Shown: one piece after another, positions 34,172-42,703 of the stretch
Layout: every line of letters starts with the position of its first letter
Position numbering within the stretch: position 1 is the stretch's first letter
NCBI GenBank assembly: GCA_012270485.1
Contig: JAAXIF010000073.1
Location: forward strand, 1 to 57,667
DNA length: 57,667 nucleotides
Origin: Sphingobacteriales bacterium
Lineage (GTDB): Bacteria; Bacteroidota; Bacteroidia; Chitinophagales; Chitinophagaceae
Direction of reading: 5' to 3'
Notes under the pieces: generated by a model
Told to the model about the DNA's origin: nothing
Seen by the model: the letters and a program-made list of their open reading frames with translations, nothing else
The model's database searches: none
Position numbers and translations under genes: made by a program

Positions 34172-35233
34172 ATGTTTAACCTGGATCAACTCACCAGAGA
34201 AAATATTAAAAAGTTAACGCCTTATTCATCAGCACGTGATGAATTTAGTGGTGAAGCGAAAGTATTTTTAGATGCTAATGAAAATAGTTTGGGATCACCA
34301 TTGCTGAAATGGTATAACCGATATCCGGATCCACATCAGCAACTCATTAAACAAAAGCTGAGCACAATCAAAGGAATACTGCCTGAACATATTTTTCTAG
34401 GGAATGGTAGCGATGAATGTATTGATATTTTATTTCGATGCTTTTGTGAACCGGGAAAAGATAATGTGATTATTTGTCCACCTACATACGGTATGTATGA
34501 AGTGAGTGCACATATTAACGATGTTGACATTCGTAAGGCACCATTGCTACCGGATTTTCAATTGGATCTGGTTCATTTAGAAAATTTGATCGATGCAAAC
34601 ACTAAGCTCATTTGGCTCTGTTCACCCAATAATCCAACTGGTAATTCTTTGAATCGTACCGATATTGAAATGGTCTTGAATAACTTTAATGGAATTGTGG
34701 TGATTGATGAGGCCTATATCAACTTCGCTAGACAAAAATCGTTTGTACAGGAATTAAAAGAATACCCCAATCTGGTTGTCTTACAAACGCTTAGTAAGGC
34801 CTGGGGATTAGCGGGATTGCGGCTTGGAATGACTTTTGCATCTAAAGCAATTATTGAAGTCATGAATAAGGTAAAGCCGCCTTACAATATTAACCAAGCT
34901 ACACAAGAACTTGTATTAAAAGCACTAGAGGAAGTAGGGCAGGTGAATGATATGATCAAGTTATTGGTAGATATGCGTGAGGCATTGGTAGAAGTTTTTT
35001 CCTCTATGCCAACTGTAGAAACCGTATATCCTTCTGATGCCAATTTTATATTGGTAAAAATTGCAGATGCAAGAAAAGTGTACGAGTTCCTATTGACGAA
35101 GGGTATTGTATTGCGCGATAGAAGCAATGTACAATTATGTGACAACTGTTTACGGATTACAGTCGGCACTGAACAAGAAAATACCCAATTGGTAGATGCC
35201 ATGCAGGAATGGTATGTTTCGCAAACAAACTAA
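34172..35233 (+). CDS. hisC: Histidinol-phosphate aminotransferase
   Basis: HisC transfers the amino group from glutamate to imidazole-acetol phosphate. The 353-residue fold-type I PLP enzyme shows DANENSLGSP, LGNGSDECIDIL, CSPNNPTGN (residues 150-158), VVIDEAYINF and the PLP lysine Lys209 in TLSKAWGLAGLRLG. It ends with a normal C-terminal domain. A 47-bp gap separates it from the sugar dehydrogenase gene, which interrupts the usual hisC-hisB adjacency. Confidence 0.95.
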   Translation: MFNLDQLTRENIKKLTPYSSARDEFSGEAKVFLDANENSLGSPLLKWYNRYPDPHQQLIKQKLSTIKGILPEHIFLGNGSDECIDILFRCFCEPGKDNVIICPPTYGMYEVSAHINDVDIRKAPLLPDFQLDLVHLENLIDANTKLIWLCSPNNPTGNSLNRTDIEMVLNNFNGIVVIDEAYINFARQKSFVQELKEYPNLVVLQTLSKAWGLAGLRLGMTFASKAIIEVMNKVKPPYNINQATQELVLKALEEVGQVNDMIKLLVDMREALVEVFSSMPTVETVYPSDANFILVKIADARKVYEFLLTKGIVLRDRSNVQLCDNCLRITVGTEQENTQLVDAMQEWYVSQTN

Positions 35234-35280
35234 TCAACTCTATGTTTTCATTTGTAAATTCATCTCAAATTCAGCATCAT

Positions 35281-36567
35281 ATGAAAAAAATGTTTCTCAT
35301 TTTCTTACTTACTTCCTTATCATTTGTATCAAATGCGAATGATTCTACAAAAGTTAATATTACTAATCAGGCAGTAGCTGATGCAGATAATGCAGGACTT
35401 ACATTGCCTTCAGGATTTGGTGCTTTGATTGCTGCGGATAATTTGGGTAGAGCCAGACATATTGTAGCGACCAAGCAAGGTGGAATTTATGTCAAGTTGG
35501 AACGATTGGTAGGAGGCAAAGGAATTGTTTATCTCACAGATGCAAATAAGGATGGTAAAATGGAAATCGAAACAAGTTTTGGCAACTATATTGGAACCGG
35601 CATCGCCATAAAAGACAATTATTTGTATGCATCTTCGAATGAAGATGTCTTTCGATATCAATTAGATGAAAATGGGAAAGTTACTAACCCTAATAACCCT
35701 CAAAGAATTGTAAAAGGTCTATGGGATAAACGTCAACATGCATCCAAATCCATTGCTTTGGATAATGCCGGTAATATTTATGTGAATATCGGAGCACCTT
35801 CTAATTCTTGCCAAGAAGTAGATCGTACCAAAGGTTCGAAAGGAATGTATCCTTGTCCCATTCTGGATTCAGCCGGAGGCATTTGGCAGTTTAAAATTGA
35901 TCAGACAGATCAAGGATACCACAATGGTGTGCGGTATGCAACGGGATTGAGAAATGTTGTAGGACTTGATTGGAATCAACAACAAAACAAGCTGTATGTG
36001 ACCATGCATGGAAGAGATATGTTGTACACTTTGTATCCCGACATGTTCGATACTACTGTAAGCGCAGAACTTCCTTCTGAAACCATGTATGCGATTAATA
36101 AAGGCGATGATGCAGGGTGGCCCTATGTGTATTATGATCATTTTCAAAAAAAGAAAGTATTGTCGCCTGAATATGGTGGTGATGGAAAGAAAGCAGGAGG
36201 AGAAAAAGCTATTGACCCAATTGTAGCTTTCCCTGCTCATATGGCTCCAAATGCACTGTTGTTTTATACCGGAAATCAATTCCCGGCAAAATACAAGAAT
36301 GGGGCTTTTGTTGCATTTCATGGATCATGGAACCGTTCACCCTTGCCACAGGAAGGATATTATGTAGTGTTTATTCCTTTTGAGAATGGCAAACCTTCCG
36401 GACAATGGGAAGTATTTGCAAATGGATTTTCCGGTACAGAAATGGTTAAAAATCCACGTGATGCCAAACACAGACCTTGCGGATTGACAGAAGGTCCTGA
36501 TGGATCGCTCTATATATCTGATGATGTTAAAGGAACCATTTACAGAATTGTATATAACGCCAAATAA
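35281..36567 (+). CDS. Secreted PQQ-dependent sugar (sorbosone-type) dehydrogenase
   Basis: This 428-residue protein has a signal peptide (MKKMFLIFLLTSLSFVSNA|N) and a six-bladed propeller of the sorbosone/soluble glucose dehydrogenase family. Motifs are LTLPSGFGALIAADNLGRARHI, YLYASSNEDVFRYQL, KSIALDNAGNIYVNIGAPSN, GLRNVVGLDWNQQ and FHGSWNRSPLPQEGYYVVFIPF, then GPDGSLYISDDVKGTIYRI. Such enzymes oxidise aldoses and pass electrons to a cytochrome. I chose ATG 35281; an in-frame start at 35209 overlaps hisC and lacks a signal peptide. It is followed 8 bp later by a cytochrome c gene, a plausible electron acceptor. Its position inside the his operon is unusual. Confidence 0.83.
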   Translation: MKKMFLIFLLTSLSFVSNANDSTKVNITNQAVADADNAGLTLPSGFGALIAADNLGRARHIVATKQGGIYVKLERLVGGKGIVYLTDANKDGKMEIETSFGNYIGTGIAIKDNYLYASSNEDVFRYQLDENGKVTNPNNPQRIVKGLWDKRQHASKSIALDNAGNIYVNIGAPSNSCQEVDRTKGSKGMYPCPILDSAGGIWQFKIDQTDQGYHNGVRYATGLRNVVGLDWNQQQNKLYVTMHGRDMLYTLYPDMFDTTVSAELPSETMYAINKGDDAGWPYVYYDHFQKKKVLSPEYGGDGKKAGGEKAIDPIVAFPAHMAPNALLFYTGNQFPAKYKNGAFVAFHGSWNRSPLPQEGYYVVFIPFENGKPSGQWEVFANGFSGTEMVKNPRDAKHRPCGLTEGPDGSLYISDDVKGTIYRIVYNAK

Positions 36568-36575
36568 TCAATCAT

Positions 36576-37004
36576 ATGAAATATGTGTATTGCTTGAGTT
36601 TGATTCTCGTATTAAGTTCAGCACTTGTAAGTAGGTCGGCTACAAATACAGTTCAGCCTGCAATCAAAGCCTCTATGGATCGGGGTAAAATCATTTATCT
36701 GCAACGCTGTATGGCTTGTCATCAAGCAGATGGAAGTGGGGTTCCGCGACTCAATCCGCCATTGGATGGGGCATCTACTGTGAAAGGAAATGATAAATTA
36801 AAATTGGTGCGTATCATTATCAAGGGTATGACGGATCGAGTTGAGATTGATGGAGAGTATTATGATAATAATATGTCTGCCAATCCTGATTTGACAGATA
36901 CACAAATTGCTGATGTATTAAATTATATCAGGAATAGTTGGGGTAACAAAGCTTCTCTTGTAACGGCAGTAGAAGTAAAAGCGGCCAGAACAAAAATTAA
37001 ATAA
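36576..37004 (+). CDS. Small exported cytochrome c
   Basis: This 142-residue protein has a signal peptide (MKYVYCLSLILVLSSALVSRS). The class I cytochrome c domain has heme motif CMACH (RCMACHQADGSGVPRLNPPL) and the distal Met ligand near NNMSANPDLTDTQIADVLNYIR. It probably accepts electrons from the sugar dehydrogenase encoded 8 bp upstream. hisB begins only 3 bp after its stop codon, so the three genes must share a transcript. Confidence 0.88.
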   Translation: MKYVYCLSLILVLSSALVSRSATNTVQPAIKASMDRGKIIYLQRCMACHQADGSGVPRLNPPLDGASTVKGNDKLKLVRIIIKGMTDRVEIDGEYYDNNMSANPDLTDTQIADVLNYIRNSWGNKASLVTAVEVKAARTKIK

Positions 37005-37007
37005 ACA

Positions 37008-38138
37008 ATGAGACCGGTATTATTTATTGACCGAGATGGTGTGGTACTGCAAGAACCACCGATTGATTTTCAAATTGATAGTATTGATAAAACTTCTTTT
37101 GTAAAGGGGAGTATCAGTGCGTTGTCACAGATTGCTGCATCATTTGATTATTACAAAGTGATGGTGACCAATCAGGATGGATTGGGTACGGATAGTTATC
37201 CGGAAGCAACTTTTTTTCCTTATCACAATCTCATGTTACGGACATTGGAAGGAGAAGGGTTTGTTTTTGATGAGATGATCATTGATAGAACTTTCGCCGC
37301 TGAAAATCAACCCACACGTAAACCGGGTACTGCTTTACTACAACATTTTTTCAATACAGATCAATTTGACTTAACCAGATCTTTTGTGATTGGTGATCGT
37401 TGGAGCGATATTCAGCTGGCTAAAAATCTAGGCTGTAAAGCCATTTATCTGAAATCACCCTTGCATGAATTAACACCCGAGCAAGAGCAAACATTAAGAC
37501 CTGTGATTGCATTGGAAACAGATAGCTGGCAGGAGATTTATACTTTTCTGAAATTGGGAATACGTGTTGTGCATCATGAACGCAATACCAATGAAACAAA
37601 GATCAATATCGCATTGAATCTGGATGGATCAGGACGTGCTGATATCCATACCGGTCTTGGTTTTTTTGATCACATGCTGGATCAGATTGCTAGACATGGA
37701 AAGATTGATTTGACCATTCATACAAGCGGAGATTTACATATAGATGATCATCATACCATTGAAGATACCGGTATAGCGTTGGGCGAGGCTTTTGCAAAAG
37801 CGTTGATTGATAAGCGCGGTATGGAGCGGTATGGATTTGCGATACCAATGGATGAGGCAGAAGCTAAAGTGTTGATTGATTTTGGAGGAAGAAACTGGAT
37901 TGTTTGGGATGCTGAGTTTAAAAGAGAAAAAGTAGGAGAAATGCCAACTGAAATGTTTTTTCATTTCTTCAAATCTTTTAGTGATGCAGCTAAGTGTAAT
38001 CTGAATATTTCTTGCTCAGGTGATAATGAGCATCATAAGATTGAAGCTATTTTCAAAGCATTTGCTAAAGCCATTCGTATGGCTGTGAAGCGGGATCCAT
38101 TCTCGAATCATTTGCCTTCGACGAAAGGGGTTTTATAA
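37008..38138 (+). CDS. hisB: Bifunctional histidinol-phosphatase / imidazoleglycerol-phosphate dehydratase
   Basis: The fused HisB catalyses the dehydration of imidazole glycerol phosphate and the dephosphorylation of histidinol phosphate. Residues 1-165 form a HAD phosphatase (FIDRDGVVLQEPP; MVTNQDGLGTD; KPGTALL; IGDRWSDIQLAKNLG). From about residue 185 the dehydratase follows with HHERNTNETKINIALNLDGSG, GLGFFDHMLDQIARHG, HIDDHHTIEDTGIALGEA and a C-terminal SDAAKCNLNISCSGDNEHHKIEAIFKAFAKA. Both halves are complete. It is the last his gene here: hisH, hisA, hisF and hisI are not in the window. Confidence 0.95.
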   Translation: MRPVLFIDRDGVVLQEPPIDFQIDSIDKTSFVKGSISALSQIAASFDYYKVMVTNQDGLGTDSYPEATFFPYHNLMLRTLEGEGFVFDEMIIDRTFAAENQPTRKPGTALLQHFFNTDQFDLTRSFVIGDRWSDIQLAKNLGCKAIYLKSPLHELTPEQEQTLRPVIALETDSWQEIYTFLKLGIRVVHHERNTNETKINIALNLDGSGRADIHTGLGFFDHMLDQIARHGKIDLTIHTSGDLHIDDHHTIEDTGIALGEAFAKALIDKRGMERYGFAIPMDEAEAKVLIDFGGRNWIVWDAEFKREKVGEMPTEMFFHFFKSFSDAAKCNLNISCSGDNEHHKIEAIFKAFAKAIRMAVKRDPFSNHLPSTKGVL

Positions 38139-38141
38139 TTT

Positions 38142-38206
38142 ATTGCCACTGAGGGCACAGAAATACACAGAACGATTCAGTGCTTCTCTGTTTCCTCAGT
38201 GGCAAT
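38142..38206. repeat. ATTGCCACTGAG-type inverted repeat, copy 2
   Basis: ATTGCCACTGAGGGCACAGA (from 38142) is nearly complementary to CTCTGTTTCCTCAGTGGCAAT ending at 38206. Its ends match the repeat at 20912-20979. It separates convergent hisB and the glycosylphosphotransferase gene, whose stop codon begins at 38207. Confidence 0.7.
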
Positions 38207-39598
38207 CTATTTCCCCTTCCCGGAAAGAATAATCCTCAAAGTATGTATCATGATTTTAAAATCAAGTAAGAGGGAAGCATTCTCAATATAAATCAGATCA
38301 TACTTCATTCTTTCAATCATTTCTTCAACTGAAGAAGCATAACCAAACTGTACCATTCCCCAGGAAGTGAGTCCGGGTTTCATTTGTAACAAATACCGAT
38401 AATAAGGGGTTTTAATATTGATCTGATCGATGTAAACTTTACGCTCAGGTCGGGGTCCAATCAAACTCATGTCGCCTTTCAGAATATTCCAGAACTGAGG
38501 TAATTCATCGAGTCTCCATTTCCGCATAAACTTTCCCCATTTTGTAATACGAGGATCATTATCACTGGATAACATCGGACCTTGTTTTTCTGCGTCGGCT
38601 ACCATACTCCGGAATTTATAAATCAAGAATGGCTTTCCTTTATATCCGATCCTTTGCTGTGTATAAAAGACATCACCTTCTGAAGATACTGCTATTCGTA
38701 TAGCAATAAATACATACAGAGGTGATAATAAAATCAATACTATTAACGAAATCAGAATATCTATTAATCGTTTTACATTTTGTTGCCAGGGGCTTAATGG
38801 GTTGGTTCGAATATCAATCAGCGAAGCGGTAAAAACATTGTTGGTTTTAACAGACCCGGAAAGAATGTCTAAAGTATCTGCTACTAATTTGATATCAGTT
38901 TCACTATCTGATAATCGATAGAGTATATCGTCAATAGCAGTCTGTTCATTTTTATCAAGTGCCAATATCACTTTATCGATCTGTTTTTCTGTAATCAATA
39001 CTTGAAGATTTGCGATCGTGCCCAAATTCGGTAACCATTTACTGAGCCCATTTCCTTTGTCAGCACCCGTGGTAATATAACCTGTGACATGGATACCTAA
39101 GTACCTGAAATTTTTTTGTATCTCTCGATAGGCTTGAACTGCGTATTGGTTGTTACCAATGATGAGTGTATTAAAGATGATTTTACCTTTTAGAATCGCT
39201 CTTTTAACTGTATGAAGAATGAGGAGCCTACCTGTGAATAATAAAAGAAAGCTAATTGTAAAATAAGAGAGGAAATAAGCAAAGAAATCTGTTGTGTCTA
39301 CAGCAGTGATGGTGCATATAATAAAAGTCCCCAATAGCACATGAATGAACGTGGCTGTCATTTCATTCAGTCTAGATTTTTCATACAATGATTGTTGATA
39401 GCTCCCTACGAATGCAAAAAACAGCAACCAGAAAAATGGGGTAATAATTGTTGTATATGACCCATGATTTTGTGTTTCAAAAGAAGTAATCAAAATTTCT
39501 TTTGAAACAGCAATGCTAAAAATATAGGTACTCAAAGCTGCAAACAAGTAGTCGGAGAGGATATACCACCAAGCTATTTTGTTATTGCGCCTGTACAT
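38207..39598 (-). CDS. Polyprenyl-phosphate glycosylphosphotransferase (WbaP-like)
   Basis: This 463-residue enzyme transfers a sugar phosphate to undecaprenyl phosphate to start polysaccharide assembly at the inner membrane. The N-terminal part has four to five membrane helices, then a CoA-binding-like domain with IIGNNQYAVQAYREIQK. After a further helix (LIDILISLIVLILLSPLYVF) the bacterial sugar transferase domain carries QQRIGYKGKPFLIYKFRSM, NDPRITKWGKFMRKWRLDELPQ and LKGDMSLIGPRPER. It is complete and lies 3 bp after the Gfo/Idh/MocA gene. Confidence 0.93.
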   Translation of the reverse strand: MYRRNNKIAWWYILSDYLFAALSTYIFSIAVSKEILITSFETQNHGSYTTIITPFFWLLFFAFVGSYQQSLYEKSRLNEMTATFIHVLLGTFIICTITAVDTTDFFAYFLSYFTISFLLLFTGRLLILHTVKRAILKGKIIFNTLIIGNNQYAVQAYREIQKNFRYLGIHVTGYITTGADKGNGLSKWLPNLGTIANLQVLITEKQIDKVILALDKNEQTAIDDILYRLSDSETDIKLVADTLDILSGSVKTNNVFTASLIDIRTNPLSPWQQNVKRLIDILISLIVLILLSPLYVFIAIRIAVSSEGDVFYTQQRIGYKGKPFLIYKFRSMVADAEKQGPMLSSDNDPRITKWGKFMRKWRLDELPQFWNILKGDMSLIGPRPERKVYIDQINIKTPYYRYLLQMKPGLTSWGMVQFGYASSVEEMIERMKYDLIYIENASLLLDFKIMIHTLRIILSGKGK

Positions 39599-39601
39599 GT
39601 T

Positions 39602-40576
39602 CTAAACCAGGATACTGGTATTATTAATTTTATCCAGTATTTGATGTGCTACTTCCATAGCAAGGAAGCCATCAATTTCGCTCACAACAGTAGGCTTATT
39701 GTTCAATATTGCATCTGTGAAGGACTCTAACTCCAGTTTGATGGCGTTGGCTTGAGGTACGATTGGACTGGCTATAGCAATGGTTTTCTTGCCCTGTTGT
39801 GTATCGATATCAAAAGAAAATACGTGTTGATCATCCGGCTGCTTCAGTTTGATGATTTCTGTTTTCTTTTCGAGGAAATCAATACCGATATATGCATCTT
39901 TCTGGAATAAACGCATTTTGCGCATTTTCTTCATACTGATACGACTACTTGTCAAATTAGCCACACAACCATTATGAAACTCAATACGCACATTCGCGAT
40001 ATCAGGTGTTTCAGTCATGACGGCAACGCCACTGGCTGAAATTTGTTTGACATCACTTTTTACTAGACTGAGGATGATATCAATATCGTGGATCATTAAA
40101 TCCAATATCACACTCACTTCAGTACCCCGAGGATTAAATTGGGCCAAACGATGTACTTCTATGAACATCGGATTTAATGGATGCTGTTGAATGGCCAGAT
40201 AAGCAGGATTGAATCTTTCTACATGTCCAACTTGTAATTTCACATTGGCCTCACGAACCATATTCACAAGATCCCGACCCTCTTGAATAGTATGTGCCAG
40301 AGGTTTTTCAACAAAGACATGTTTGCCCTTTCTGATGGCCATCATACAAATAGCAAAATGATGGTCGGTAGGCGTTACCACATCTATGGCATCACATGCG
40401 TCAATGAGTTTTTCTTCATCGGAAAATCTTTTCAGTCCATATTCTTCTACTGCAATTTTTGCATTGTCATTATTCGGATCAAAGAAGCCAACGATTTTTA
40501 CGTCTTTGATTTCTTTCCAGTTATTCAGGTGAAATTTGCCCAGGTGACCAACGCCAAATACGCCTACTTTAAGCAT
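39602..40576 (-). CDS. Gfo/Idh/MocA-family NAD(P)-dependent oxidoreductase
   Basis: This 324-residue protein has the Rossmann motif VGVFGVGHLGKFHLNN and the signature segment DAIDVVTPTDHHFAICMMAIRKGKHVFVEKPLAHT (EKP catalytic Lys). GHVERFNPAYLAI follows. It may act on a sugar nucleotide for the polysaccharide pathway, since it is 3 bp upstream of the glycosylphosphotransferase gene. Substrate not readable. The divergent FkbM gene begins 125 bp away. Confidence 0.88.
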   Translation of the reverse strand: MLKVGVFGVGHLGKFHLNNWKEIKDVKIVGFFDPNNDNAKIAVEEYGLKRFSDEEKLIDACDAIDVVTPTDHHFAICMMAIRKGKHVFVEKPLAHTIQEGRDLVNMVREANVKLQVGHVERFNPAYLAIQQHPLNPMFIEVHRLAQFNPRGTEVSVILDLMIHDIDIILSLVKSDVKQISASGVAVMTETPDIANVRIEFHNGCVANLTSSRISMKKMRKMRLFQKDAYIGIDFLEKKTEIIKLKQPDDQHVFSFDIDTQQGKKTIAIASPIVPQANAIKLELESFTDAILNNKPTVVSEIDGFLAMEVAHQILDKINNTSILV

Positions 40577-40700
40577 AGCAAAAGTTAAGTTTAGTGGGTA
40601 AAGATAAATAAAGACTGCCCCCGAAGTAGTAGCTGCTGCTTTATGTGGATATTCTTCAAACAGGCCGGTATTTGAGGGGAAATCTTACTTAATATTGTTG

Positions 40701-41447
40701 ATGCTTACAAATAGGCATATAAAGAGGGTATTGTTCAGGGCCGGCCAGCTAATATTGGGAAGGGAAAACTGGCTTTTATTCATGGCTCATATCAATTTAA
40801 CACGCATGCGGGGTAAGCACTATGAAGGCACTTTTCGAGCATTCTCCCATCTGCTACCTGATCGTGGACTTGTTTTGGATATCGGAGCTAATTTGGGAGT
40901 TATGTCTGCTTATTTGGCTCAAGAAAACAGTTCTTGGAAAATCATAGCTATTGAGCCCATACCATTACATGTAACTGTTATCAAACGGTTTTTTAGGTAT
41001 AAAAAAATCATGAATATTGATATTGTTAAAAAAGCAATCAGTGATAAAGATGGATGGGCAGAAATGAAAGTTCCATTGAAAGAGGGGGTACTGCAACATG
41101 GACTGGCCTCATTGGAAATACAAAAAGAGAGAGAAGGGGAGTTACACCAAGTACCTGCAATTACGTTGGATCAGTTGATGAAGCAGTACCCTGATGAAAT
41201 CTTAATAGGTTTAAAAATCGATGTCGAAAATCATGAATGGGAAGTGCTTCAAGGCGGAATTCAAACCATTCAAAAGTATCAACCTCTTATCATGGCTGAA
41301 TTGTGGAATGATCGTAAAAAGGAACAATGTTTGCATTTACTAACATCATTGGGTTATCGTGTGATGTATGTCAATATGCAGGGGCTACTGGTTTCCTATC
41401 AGGGTGAAGATGTAGTAGATTATATATTCATGCCTCCATTAGCATAA
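40701..41447 (+). CDS. FkbM-family S-adenosylmethionine methyltransferase
   Basis: This 248-residue protein has the FkbM-type methyltransferase core. It has GLVLDIGANLGVMSAYLA (motif I), IIAIEPIPLHVTVIKRF, VPAITLDQLMKQYPDEILIGLKIDVENHEWEVLQGG and PLIMAELW. FkbM-like enzymes methylate hydroxyl groups of sugars or polyketides. I chose ATG 40701 because the two preceding codons are TTG. The neighbouring GT2 gene starts 3 bp after its stop, so a role in glycan modification is likely. Confidence 0.85.
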   Translation: MLTNRHIKRVLFRAGQLILGRENWLLFMAHINLTRMRGKHYEGTFRAFSHLLPDRGLVLDIGANLGVMSAYLAQENSSWKIIAIEPIPLHVTVIKRFFRYKKIMNIDIVKKAISDKDGWAEMKVPLKEGVLQHGLASLEIQKEREGELHQVPAITLDQLMKQYPDEILIGLKIDVENHEWEVLQGGIQTIQKYQPLIMAELWNDRKKEQCLHLLTSLGYRVMYVNMQGLLVSYQGEDVVDYIFMPPLA

Positions 41448-41449
41448 TT

Positions 41450-42613
41450 ATGGCAAACCTTTTTTACATATCAATTGGGATCATCGCTTATACTTATATA
41501 GGCTATCCTTTTTTGATTTTTTTAGTTTCGAAAATGGTAGAGCCATTTCGTAAGTGGAAAGTAAAAAAGTTTGATGATTCACTGGATTCTCCAATGGTAA
41601 CGATCATTATTGCGGCTTATAATGAGTTGAATTATTTGGAAGCTAAGATTAAAAATACCTTATCGCTCGAATATCCTAAAGAGAAGAAATCTATTTGGGT
41701 AGTCACTGATGGATCAACAGATGGCTCCGAAAAATTGCTAGCTCATTATCCGGAAGTACAATTATTTCATCAACCAGACCGTCATGGAAAAGCAGCCGCA
41801 ATCAATCGTGTACTTTCTGCTGTATTACCGGGCATTGTGATATTTACGGATGCCAATATATTATTGAACAAAGATGCTTTACATCATCTTGTACATCATT
41901 TTAAGGATCCTTTGGTAGGAGCGGTGGCAGGTGAAAAAAAAGTGTCAGATGGTAAAGAGAAGGGTGCAGTAGCAGTGGAAGGATTGTATTGGAGATATGA
42001 ATCTATCATAAGAAAATCAGATGCATCTGTTCATTCTGTTACAGGAGCGGTAGGTGAATTGTTTGCGCTCAGAACGGCATTAGTAAAGCCAATGCCTGAA
42101 AGTATTATTTGCGATGATCTCTACATGAGTCTACAAGTGATAGATCAAGGATATCGTATTGCTTATGAAGAAAAAGCTTATGGGGTGGAGGCTTATTCCT
42201 TTTCAATATCCAAAGAGTGGAAAAGAAAAGTTCGTATTGCTGCGGGTAGTATACAAATGCTAAAGATGGTTCATTGGTGGAGTCTTTTGATCAAAAGACC
42301 GATTCCTATATTACAATTCATCAACCGAAAATTGTTACGTTGGCTGGTAGTTCCTTATTTAGTAGTGCTCATGCCGCTTATTGTTGCATTCATGGATAGC
42401 GATGGGATTGCGCTTCCATTGTCGGGATTACTTTTTTGGTGTTTTGTATTTTATGGATGGGCATTATTGGGAGGGTTACTCATCCAATTCAAATTTGTTC
42501 CGCGTTTCTTTTATTTGCCTTTTTATTTTGTGTGGGCGAATCTGGCTATGATTGTGGGTACTTGGGAATTTTTAAATAAAAAGTCTTATACAGTATGGGA
42601 GAAAGTACGATAG
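41450..42613 (+). CDS. Family 2 glycosyltransferase, membrane-bound
   Basis: This 387-residue protein has an N-terminal membrane helix (MANLFYISIGIIAYTYIGYPF) and a GT-A domain. Motifs are VTIIIAAYNELNYLEAKI, VVTDGSTDGSEKL, IVIFTDANILLNKDAL and ICDDLYMSLQVIDQG. Two or three C-terminal membrane helices finish it. It resembles processive beta-glycosyltransferases such as IcaA/BcsA-like enzymes, but the QxxRW motif typical of them is not seen. It probably extends or adds to the same surface glycan as the neighbouring genes. Confidence 0.88.
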   Translation: MANLFYISIGIIAYTYIGYPFLIFLVSKMVEPFRKWKVKKFDDSLDSPMVTIIIAAYNELNYLEAKIKNTLSLEYPKEKKSIWVVTDGSTDGSEKLLAHYPEVQLFHQPDRHGKAAAINRVLSAVLPGIVIFTDANILLNKDALHHLVHHFKDPLVGAVAGEKKVSDGKEKGAVAVEGLYWRYESIIRKSDASVHSVTGAVGELFALRTALVKPMPESIICDDLYMSLQVIDQGYRIAYEEKAYGVEAYSFSISKEWKRKVRIAAGSIQMLKMVHWWSLLIKRPIPILQFINRKLLRWLVVPYLVVLMPLIVAFMDSDGIALPLSGLLFWCFVFYGWALLGGLLIQFKFVPRFFYLPFYFVWANLAMIVGTWEFLNKKSYTVWEKVR

Positions 42614-42641
42614 TAGTGCATGCCTTTTGTTCGTAGGTCTT

Positions 42642-42685
42642 ATAATAAAACCCCCGTTCAACATAGTGAACGGGGGTTTTATTAT
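42642..42685. terminator. Perfect 19-bp bidirectional terminator
   Basis: Two exactly complementary 19-bp arms around loop ACATAG carry AAAACCCCCGTTCA / TGAACGGGGGTTTT. It lies between the convergent GT2 and susD genes and works in both directions. Confidence 0.9.
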
Positions 42686-42703
42686 AACAATTTTTAAATC
42701 TAA

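Noticed and set aside
35209..35280. Earlier start of the sugar dehydrogenase at 35209
   Set aside because: It overlaps hisC and lacks a signal peptide; ATG 35281 gives a normal exported protein.
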